DNA from: Choristoneura fumiferana
Lineage: Eukaryota > Arthropoda > Insecta > Lepidoptera > Tortricidae
Direction: 5' to 3'
DNA: 64,000 nucleotides
Assembly: GCF_025370935.1 (NCBI RefSeq)
Contig: NC_133494.1
Coordinates: forward strand, 238,547 to 302,546
The translations under genes were made by a program, and so were the position numbers. The notes beneath the pieces are model-generated. The model made no database searches. It was not told the origin of the DNA and was given only the letters and a program-made list of their open reading frames with translations. Positions 55,440 through 64,000 of the stretch are shown piece by piece (position 1 is the first letter of the stretch; each line of letters starts with the position of its first letter).

Positions 55440-56260
55440 ACCCGAACTGCATCCCCAACGGAAACGAACTGCTACCAGAAAAGTAGGTTAGGTTAGGTTA
55501 TAACTGCGTCCCTAACGGAAGCAAACTGCTACCAGAATAGTAGGTTAGGTTAGGTTAGAACTGCGTCCCCAACAGAAACGAACTGCTACCAGAAAAGCAG
55601 GTTAGGTTAGGTTAGAACTGCGTCCCCAACAGAAACGAACTGCTACCAGAAAAGTTAGGTTGGCAAATGATGATTAGGACAAACATTACATTAGGACATA
55701 CGATGTTATGGATCGCGAATGGCACCCGAACTGCGTCCTCTACGAAAACGAACTGCTACCAGAAAAGTAGGTTAGGTTAGGTTAGAACTGCGTCCCAACA
55801 GAAACGAACTGCTACCAGAAAAGCAGGTTAGGTTAGGTTAGAACTGCGTCCCCAACAGAAACGAACTGCTACCAGAAAAGCAGGTTAGGTTAGGTTAGAA
55901 CTGCGTCCCCAACAGAAACGAACTGCTACCAGAAAAGCAGGTTAGGTTAGGTTAGAACTGCGTCCCCAACAGAAACGAACTGCTACCAGAAAAGCAGGTT
56001 AGGTTAGGTTAGAACTGCGTCCCCAACGGAAACAAACTGCTACCAGAAAAGTAGGTTAGGTTAGATTAGAACTGCGTCCCCAACAGAAACGAACTGCTAC
56101 CAGAAAAGTTAGGTTGGCAAATGATGATTAGGACAAACATTACATTAGGACATACGATGTTATGGATCGCGAATGGCACCCGAACTGCATCCCCTACGAA
56201 AACGAACTGCTACCTACCAGAAAAGTAGGTTAGGTTAGGTTAGAACTGCATCCCTAACTT
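55440..56260. repeat. 57-bp minisatellite with TTAGG core, uninterrupted (copy B)
   Basis: About eleven or more units of AACTGCGTCCCCAACAGAAA, CGAACTGCTACCAGAAAAG and GGTTAGGTTAGGTTAG, interrupted twice by GATGTTATGGATCGCGAATGG. No BEL element is present; this is the empty-site allele. Confidence 0.88.
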
Positions 56261-56359
56261 AGTGGGGGTTGCACCAGCTAATTTTGACGGGCCGGTCAAA
56301 GTAACCCAATGGCTGACTATGTAAATATATTTCCATACGATCTAAGTAAGTAAGGTTAA

Positions 56360-57035
56360 AGTATATTTAATGACAAATAGTGTTTAGGGCAAACGTCGTT
56401 ATGGCAAGAGATCATTATGACCAAAGTTATTAGGAAAAATACAATTAGGACAAAAGACATTAGGGATTCCAATATAGACCCATGATTATGGCATTCACTA
56501 TTAGGATATATGAACATTAGTACTAAAGACGATAGTGCACATAAGTATTAGGACATACAATACTAGGGTAAAAAAAGTAATGGCATTTACATTAGGGAAT
56601 ACGTTGTTATGGCCAGAGATCATTATGACCAAAGTTATTAGGGAACATACAATCAGGACAAAAGATATTAGGGATTCCAATATAGACCCGTATCTATATC
56701 AGACTATATCTGTGCAACCAACGCTAGCGCGCACAGAATACAAACAGAATAAATACTTAGGTAAGGTAATGCGTGTGAGTGAACCTCCCAAGCTCATCAA
56801 GTCATCATCAGACCACAGATTATCTGTCCATAGAATTCGGTTATCGCTATTCCGCGGGAATGCTATTTTCCGGGATAAAAACTACTCTACTAAGTATTTA
56901 TATCCTTCCCCGGGACCTAAACTATAATGTACATACCTACCGAATTTCATCTAAATCGGTTCAGCGGTTTAGACGTGATGAGTAATAAACAAACAAACAG
57001 ACTTACAAAATTTCACATTTATAATATTAAGTGGG
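56360..57035. repeat. ATTAGG-motif block and LINE tail (copy B)
   Basis: Counterparts of 35,800-36,180 and 36,290-36,505. Confidence 0.6.
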
Positions 57036-57570
57036 ATTCTGTGCCACAGAGCGAAGTCTGTCATCCGACCTTGGCGTCCTTGGTGCTTCATAGCCCGGCA
57101 ATAACTGCAGCGCCACGGAAGCCACGGCCACGGCCACGCGCCGCTTCCGGCGCGGGCACGGGACGCGGAAATTGCACACTTGCATGCCGAGTGCACTGTG
57201 GGAAGCGGCGGGGACGATTACAATGACACGGGAAGGGAACACATCATGGGAAATATGGGAACCTTATCGATTTCATTCTAAATAGTATTTCCCTATAGGG
57301 TGGGTGTAGGTATAATATTATTTAATCCGGATAAAATTTAACTCAGCAAAGGTACGGCCGGCCGTTTCCGTTTTAGCATAGACACAAGATGCTTTCGAAT
57401 ACCTACTTACTTTGATTTGCATGACTGCCATCTCTAACAGGTCGCATTTCTTAGCCGAATCTCGTGGAATTTTGTGAATAATGCCCTTAAGTGTTAGTTT
57501 TCAGTTACAAAATACGTCTCGATCGCGTCAACCGTAACGTAACCGTAACCGAAAACTTAAACTTTTCGTA

Positions 57571-58060
57571 ATAAGTCAAAGTCAAAATATCTTTATTCAA
57601 TTTAGGTTATAACAAGCACTTATGAATGTCAAAAAAAAATCTACCACCGGTTCGGAAAAACCTCTGCTGAGAAGAATCCGGCAAGAAACTCAACGAGGTA
57701 TGTATTTTTTTTTAAACAGATTTACAATATTATTAAATGATATGTATACATCACAAGTATTTAATAAGTACAACTTTATTTTTAACACAGTAGGTTCGCT
57801 ATTTGAAGGGATCGCTAATGCGGATCGGAATTATTTCCAAATATCCCGTCCATGATATAATCATTAACTTTATAATACGCCTTTGATATTAATGTCTTCT
57901 TGAGATCTGAATTTTGTATCCGTTTCATTTATAATATTTTTTGGAATTTTATTATAAAAACGTATGAAATTTCCCAGAAAAGACTTTTTGGTTTTAGCCA
58001 GTCTGTAAGATGGAACTTTAAGCTTCCCTGTGTTTCTAGTAGCCTTTGGCTTATCGAACC
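57571..58060 (-). mobile_element. 5'-truncated LINE insertion, copy B only
   Basis: The minus strand ends with a tail TTGAATAAAGATATTTTGAC (plus-strand AGTCAAAGTCAAAATATC). Inside, a minus frame reads KLKVPSYRLAKTKKSFLG then FIRFYNKIPKNI, the conserved C-terminal end of many insect LINE ORF2 proteins. In copy A the flanks TTTTTCGTAA and TGGCTACGGA are joined directly at about 37,128-37,140. Confidence 0.75.
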
Positions 58061-58547
58061 AATGGCTACGGAACCCTATTTTTGGACGTGTCCGACACGC
58101 TCTTGGCCGGTTTTTCATACAAATTAAATACTGCTATCAATGTACGCCATCCTAGAACACAACTAAAGTCGCCTGTCACTGTCTCGCTAAAAACATCAAG
58201 CATTTTGCTTTACATTGCTTCTTCGAATAAATTTAAGTGTAATAAAATAAAAATAAAACTAATTATTTTTAAAAGTCGCTGAACTAATATTGTTTAGTTT
58301 GAGGAGATTTATCTATGTTTTAATTATTTGCTCATATTACAGGCCACACCCGGTATAAAAAATATTTATGGCAAAGTTGGGGTAAATATGTATGGTACTG
58401 GGGGTGGTAAAGTTATAAACATAAAATGCTGTGGTTACCTATGTAGTTTCTTGCAAGGCTTGCAATTAACAGAAAAAGATACTTACCTACTTATATCGTT
58501 AAAAACTGTTATATTTTTTATGACGCCTCTCTTGGGTGCGTTCTTAG

Positions 58548-58712
58548 GTACCATCAGCCAAATAAGTGGTCTACCAATTTTTAAACAAGTTCCTATCAAA
58601 TGAATATGTCGCTAAAGTCGAACTTGCCAATAGACGTGTATGTCAACTTGAGTTGACATACACGTCTATTGTCATTATTGTTTAATGACATGCAAACGAT
58701 TATCAGCTTTTT
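58548..58712. repeat. MITE of the GGTACCATCAGCC family with small palindrome (copy B)
   Basis: The GGTACCATCAGCCAAATAAG end is present. Inside, 58628-58671 is a 44-bp palindrome (arms CAATAGACGTGTATGTCAACT) not seen in copy A. The right end is lost. Confidence 0.65.
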
Positions 58713-58905
58713 AAAATACCTATGTTACCTACCTAATATCTTTAAACGACCAATTCTTATTATGTATCAATATCTATTCTTATTATTTTGGGGATCTCGG
58801 AAACGGCAGAAATAGTTTTGATGAAATTTGCTATGAAGGGGTTTTCTGGGAAAACAATCAATTTAAGTTTGACTTTTAGTCCGATCGAGGCTCGGTCGCC
58901 CAGCC

Positions 58906-59044
58906 CAGCAGGGCTACTATGAAATTCGGAAATCGAAGTTCGTATCGTACCGTCCCGCTGATGCTAAGTAATGTTATTTCATACGAGAGCGAGAGGGACG
59001 ATACAAACTTCGTTTTACGAATTTCTTAGTAGGTAGCCCTACAG
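58906..59044. repeat. Complete foldback element (copy B)
   Basis: Left CAGCAGGGCTACTATGAAAT, right AGTAGGTAGCCCTACAG. The interior pairs CGAAGTTCGTATCGT with ACGATACAAACTTCG. The intact version of 38,960-39,082. Confidence 0.78.
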
Positions 59045-59690
59045 GTAATCTACACATTACTCTACATAAGGTTATTTAGGTATACTTACCTAGTTTTGCT
59101 TAGATGGCATATTAGATACACCACGTTATTTGTGATTTTATAACCACTCAACCATTGCAGTGCGCTTCATATAATTATAGGCAGTAATGCATACACTAGA
59201 CGTAAGGCAACTCTATAATACTAACTACTAACTGTAATTACTTTATTTTCATTTTGATTGTGATTATGTAATTTAAAATATTGTTGTCTTGTTAATATGA
59301 AGCCTTGAATTTTGAAATAAATATTATTATTATTATTATTTATAATGATTTTATTAATTCTGTGGCCAAGTGTTTGTCATACCTAAACACCGCATTCCCG
59401 TGTTGAAACAAAAAAATAGGTAGATCAGAAAAAGGGCTTATACTTTCTTAAAAGGCCGGCAACGGACCAATCGACTCTTCTTGAGTAGTTGGTACTCATG
59501 AGCAGTGGTGATCACTTCCCATCAGATGACCCCCTTGCTCGTTTTCCTCCCTGTCACAATAAAAAAAGGCGGATTAGTTTGTTTTGGCTACAGTGTCGGT
59601 ACCTAGCTATCTTCCGTTCCATACCTAGGTTACCATTCAAGAGTGTAGGTATGCAGTGCGCCCCTTTTACCTAACAGCATCGTCGCGAAC
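59045..59690. other. AT-rich sequence with (ATT)n tail, no gene seen
   Basis: An (ATT)n tract at about 59,322-59,342 follows GAATTTTGAAATAAATATT, like a LINE poly-(ATT) tail. Nothing else is supported. Confidence 0.45.
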
Positions 59691-59749
59691 GGAACTTTAA
59701 AAAATTGTAAAAAGTTGCGAAAGAGAGCTCTTCAAACATTCAGGAGGTT

Positions 59750-60330
59750 CAGGCAGAATGAGTCCTTTGTTTGAAGCGCCCTCCGCGCCCCCCGCGCCCC
59801 CCGCGGCCACCGCTGCATCGCGCCCTGCAAGTATCACCCCATGCATATTCATCTCGCCGTGCAACCTTTGTTTATAATCTCTCCCCCCCGCCGCGCGTCC
59901 TCCCCCGCCGACACCAGGGCCCGCTTGGCAACAGTCAAAATCAGCTGGAGTCATTGCGCAAGGCCACCATTTGCCGGTAACTGCATCTCTTTTGCACTCG
60001 CGTCATACGGATCACGCGTCACATTCTAACCTTTCGGTGGTACAGACACGCCTCGGTCGGCTCTTTGTTTGTGAATCACTTGTAGATTCACAGAATATGC
60101 TGTGGAACTGTCGTTATAACATAGAACGTATATTTTTGTGATATTTTTACAAGTTTCCTAAAGGTGAAATGGTGTTTTATTCGATATATCCCGCGAAAGG
60201 CTTGTTAGCCGGTGAGCAGGCGGTGTCTGTGCGCGGGGAGGGGGGCGGCCAGCTGTTGGGATCGATGCGCACTCGCTCCCCCGCCCCCCGGCCCGCGCCC
60301 TCGCCGCGCCCTTCACGTTGGTACCACACT
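59750..60330. other. Two GC-rich patches, possible exon or promoter
   Basis: 59,758-59,830 opens ATGAGTCCTTTGTTTGAAGC with a Pro/Ala run and a possible donor GTATCA. 60,225-60,320 is a second GC-rich block. By analogy with kelch these may be exons or a promoter, but no domain or firm splice pair was found. Confidence 0.25.
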
Positions 60331-61049
60331 GATTTGATTACAATTACATTGTAGGACACACAATAACCGTTCCGTGATGCTGAGCTGACTAGCGGCAATA
60401 CAAACATACCATGGTTTGCAAACGATCATATTTTATTTACCTACCATCAATCTCTTTGCTACTAGGTAGTTTAGTTTATTGCATTTCGAAATTTGACGGT
60501 GACTCTACCTTGACCGTATTTAGCATAAATATAGGTACAATGCTTTGTTTTTCTTTCTCACTGAGTTATAACCTAACCAGGCATGAATCGAGCTCATCGG
60601 GAAATATCTAATCTATCTAATCAAGATTGAATAGCCAGTCAGGCGCCACCAACTAGTCTAGCTAAGGCACTTGATACTTGATTACAAATTTACATAAACG
60701 GAAAGCTCGGTGTAAGCCCAATTATCCCCTTTCTCCCTCGACATATTCGTATATCAATATCGATGTATATTATTTGAATCACGAGCATCTTCTGAATCAA
60801 GCCCTCGTAACTCCTACTGTTATCTATAAGCAAAGTATTTATTCTCGTGCATCTTGCGTCCATTTTCATTGCAGGAAACTATAAATAGTACAATTTGTAC
60901 CTGCACCACAGTGCCAGCAAGCTGAAGCACCTGCGCTCAGATTTTACTACATTGTGGTAATACAATTAGCTATAAGTAGTTCATAAATAAAATAAATGAA
61001 TGCCACGGAACAATAAAATTGACATCCAACCAAGATTCGCAGTTTTAGT

Positions 61050-61130
61050 TCTATCTGCCTCTACCAGGGATTGAACCCGGAACCTGTAACATTGTAATCG
61101 GTTCTCAGCACTATACCCGGTCATCCTTTT
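61050..61130 (-). repeat. tRNA-like sequence (SINE head or degenerate tRNA)
   Basis: On the minus strand, GGTTCCGGGTTCAATCCC contains a B box in a good T-arm, and TATAGTGCTGAG upstream resembles an A box. The remaining cloverleaf is poor. Confidence 0.4.
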
Positions 61131-61149
61131 GCGATGCACCATAAGCGAC

Positions 61150-63110
61150 ATCCGTATTGCAAGTTCTCTGTAAGCGTTTGGTTCACGTTGAAGCGCTAGA
61201 TACCGGGAGAGCCAATTGTGATGGCGCAGGAGTGTTTGTGGCGGTGTCCTCGGGGACGCGGAGGCTCGCCGTGCTTGCATCTGCGACTGGAGTGTGATTA
61301 ATTGCGGGGCAATGGAGCCGGCGGCCGTCCGGCGTGATTTATGTGCGGCCGCGCCGCGCCGGACGCAGCGCCAGCTGGCGACAACGGCCGGACCGGGCCA
61401 GAGACAACTCTGACTGCTAATGAATGACATAAAACACAGCTTCATTAACCCCAGGCAGGCGTGCTAGTATTTTAAGTGTTGTTGTAGTTACAGTCGTCGG
61501 TGATGAAAGAGCTACATAGATTTTAGGTTTCGAGTACTGCACGCAGATGTATTCCGGCGGGCCACGCCCGTGGAGCAGGAGCCGATGGAGGCCGTGCCGT
61601 CGGCAAACACAATCTGCAAACACGCGAAAAACTCAATCAAGCCTCGATGAGTTAATTAACCGGGATTGAATTGAATTGTCGTCCCGCGTCACCCGGAGAG
61701 CCCTAAACGGTGGCCCTACGTGTCGGGCGACAGATATTTTTTAATAATTAAATCGGAAATGGGAGGCGCGACGCTCGGGCGCCTGCCTCAGAGGTCATTT
61801 GCGAAAAAGTTGGTTTTGATAGGACATTTTGGCAGCTTATTTTGTTGGGCGCCTGCTAATAAAATATTTACATTTATATTCGCAACACCTGCAACTTTGT
61901 AATAAAATGTAGAGTCTACACACTTCAATGTATCTACCTGCTATATATTGTGAGATATCTAACTAAATTAATGAGTTAGGTTAGATCACTCCTCCGAGGA
62001 CCCTTGTCGCAAATGGGTCGCGCGCGGTCCCGGCGTGCCAGCCGGCACCGACAGCTTTCTTCTCGAAACCATTATCTGATTTACGGCAGAGCTGCGTACG
62101 AATGATTCGCGAGAGCTCGGCAAATAGCGGCGTCAGCGTGTGTTTGCTCGGGAGGCGTAATTGCGGCTTCCGTCGTCCATTACGCGAAGAGTCGTCGTGC
62201 AAATAACATGTTCGTTACTCGCCGCCTGAACAAACAGCTGCGTGTAAATGCGCTATTTGCCGATACCGGCGGAGTGCCGGCGAGGCCCTCGACGGCTGGA
62301 CGGCGCTCCGTGGTTATTTACGGCGTCCTGCGGAAGGGCGCAGCAGCTTCCGCGCCATTTCGCGCGGACGCGGCCCTTAAATATTTAGCGCCGGCAAGAA
62401 AACATAAAAAGCGCGGTGCGTGGCGGCGGAAATGAAACTTCCTGAGGAAGCGCCGCGACTCTCTTTATTCGTCGGCCGCCAGCGCTGGGCCCGAGTAACG
62501 TAATGGAAAAAGTTGCCGAAAAACATATTAATAAATTTCAATGCGAACTCCCTTTCGGATCGCGCTGTTTCCCTATCTTCGCGGCGCCAGTAGCCGCGGG
62601 GCCGCCTGCTGCAATCAGAGCCCGCGCACCTCGTTCGTGATATCTAGTAAATCGTCTTGTATTAATTTGTCGACCCATCCTCATCCCGGCTGTCTCATAA
62701 ACTGAAGCACTAAAAATGCACTTATGCTAAAATATAGCGCGAGCAGGAAAAGGTTCCGATTGATCAGCTTATTTGTAAAGGGTTCGCGAGGGTCGGCGGG
62801 CGACCCGAATGTGATTTAGGGAAAAAATTAAGTGTAATGGCGTCGCAAATAAGCCGCCGTAATGTGTGTCCGCGAGGTAAATAAAGGGACGTCCCATTAA
62901 TTGCGCGGCCCATTGCGGCGATGAAATATGAAACGCTGCCCGCGGCCCGCTGCCCGGGCGCAGGTCGCCTCGCGCTACGGCCGCCGTGTGCGTGCCGTGT
63001 TATTATATATAAATGCTGGGTTTACTTTAGATATCTATACCAAACTGCACGAGGGTCGTTTTGATTTTAATCTTTCTATATGTGCAGCGATCCAAGTAGG
63101 TACTTTAAGA
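61150..63110. other. Moderately GC-rich noncoding stretch
   Basis: No long splice-bounded frame. It contains many AATTAATT, TAAT and GCGGC words. At 61,530-61,612 a minus-strand frame IVFADGTASIGSCSTGVARR follows a good acceptor (CGCGTGTTTGCAG), but no clear donor; it is a weak exon candidate. Even composition with scattered TAAT motifs could mean conserved regulatory DNA, which cannot be judged from one genome. Confidence 0.3.
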
Positions 63111-63194
63111 TAGAGAGGCCTATGGTAGCTCAGAGTCATTTTATGATGATCCATATATAACACATGTGATTGTTACGAGTATGAGTGTATATAA

Positions 63195-63250
63195 AAACCG
63201 ACCAAGAGCATGTCGGATACGCCCAAGATAGGCTTACGTAGCCATTACGA
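63195..63250. repeat. Common GGCGTGTCCGA / GTAGCCATTACGAAAAA block
   Basis: Reverse orientation of the block at 37,129-37,190 and 58,060-58,115. A short, very common lepidopteran repeat. Confidence 0.55.
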
Positions 63251-63337
63251 AAAAACCTAGTAATATTTTTCTAAGAATTTTGCATTTTGTAGGTTGAAAT
63301 CTTCCAAGTTTAGCTATATTTTATACCTTAGGCTGCT

Positions 63338-63775
63338 ATTTACTCAACTACTTAACTACTAATAATTCTCAAGCAAACATAACCGTTATAGTTTTCCTTG
63401 TAGGTAAATTTGATATGTTTACTACCATTATGATTTTTTTTTAAATTTTAAACCAGTAGTTTAGGTTTTAGAGGAGGGGGAGAGGGACGCTCGATTTAGA
63501 TGATTTGAACTTTAAAGTAAAATATTTCGCAAACAGATCACTAAATCGAAAAATCCAACGATACCCTGTGGGGTATCGTGTGCGTACAGTGTGCTGTAGG
63601 GTTGGATGGATGAGAACAAAGATCACCCCCACTTTACGTCTGCTGCTATTTACTGTTAAACTACTGTTATAGTTTTCCGTGTAAGTTTTATACCTACTAC
63701 CATCCTGATTTTTTTCAAATTTTTCTATCCACCGGTTTAGATTTTAGAGGGGGGGGGGACGCTCGATTTTAATGA
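63338..63775. repeat. Direct repeat pair with GAGGGGG...ACGCTCGATTT
   Basis: GTTATAGTTTTCC, ACTACCAT, GGTTT(A)GATTTTAGAGG, a G-run and GACGCTCGATTT occur in this order at about 63,380-63,500 and again at 63,668-63,765. This is an imperfect tandem duplication of unknown origin. Confidence 0.55.
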
Positions 63776-64000
63776 AAACACACGAGCGCTACATGGGCCA
63801 AAGACGCCGCTGTACTATGTCTAATGCACAGACTACTAAGAGATACTAACGTAATGTTTTGCCATCGTAATTTGTCGGGAAAGTTCGTACATATTTATGT
63901 TGCTAACTCAACTAGCTTACTGAACTTTACCGAAGATAATTGAGATAAATACGAACTTATGCGACGAATTACGATGGAAAAACATTATTCAATAGATCTG

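Larger units (their letters stand above)
40908..59028. repeat. Copy B of the duplicated segment
   Basis: Collinear with 13,554-39,082 without the BEL element, beginning in the middle of a LINE remnant. The first 4 kb or so (40,908-44,700) have very frequent one-base deletions relative to copy A; from about 45,400 on the match is close. Copy-B-only insertions are at 53,524-54,081 and 57,571-58,060. Confidence 0.9.

Noticed and set aside
55440..56260. CRISPR-like array or true telomere
   Set aside because: Direct 57-bp units without unique spacers in a eukaryote; TTAGG occurs only two to three times per unit, so it is an interstitial minisatellite.
61981..62435. GC-rich frames on both strands
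   Set aside because: No splice-bounded structure or domain. They are likely chance frames in GC-moderate DNA.

Overview
The window reads as nuclear DNA of a moth or butterfly (Lepidoptera). The background is AT-rich, coding exons are short GC-rich islands bounded by GT..AG introns, repeats of lepidopteran type are dense (LINE 3' tails, tRNA-like SINE heads, foldback/MITE elements), and TTAGG motifs are present. There is no bacterial operon structure. Most long open frames are shadows of GC-rich exons or of a tandem repeat, so the genes here were assembled by hand from splice sites and reading phase.

Region 1 (about 4,759-18,204, minus strand) is the ring canal kelch gene: BTB, BACK and six kelch repeats. 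Ten exons (18,204 down to 9,461) give an ORF of about 613 aa ending in a UGA. Past that UGA the frame stays open to a good splice donor, and further GC-rich exons (9,261 to 4,759) follow. This matches the ORF1-UGA-ORF2 layout known for Drosophila kelch. Several exons are one base short in G/C runs, most likely consensus errors. Exon 1 is the end unit of a 14-unit tandem array (16,701-18,112) of an exon end plus splice donor. The introns hold many foldback elements and two LINE remnants.

Region 2 (13,554-39,082, copy A, and 40,908-59,028, copy B) is one chromosomal segment present twice on either side of a 100-N gap at 40,808-40,907. Gene order, array unit number and intron repeats match, but the copies differ by small changes and by whole insertions. 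The simplest reading is two haplotypes placed end to end in the scaffold. Copy A alone carries a 7.7-kb BEL/Pao LTR retrotransposon (27,757-35,452). Copy B alone carries a 558-bp element with an 8-bp target duplication (53,524-54,081) and a LINE fragment (57,571-58,060). Copy B begins inside a LINE and has kelch exons 1-4 only.

Both copies carry a six-exon minus-strand gene (21,718-26,042 and 49,053-53,371) that joins a SWIM zinc finger to a YqaJ-like PD-(D/E)XK nuclease domain. It is intact in both and is the most interesting uncharacterised protein gene here.

Region 3 (59,045-64,000) has no gene I can establish: GC-rich patches, a tRNA-like sequence, a stretch of moderately GC-rich noncoding DNA and simple repeats.
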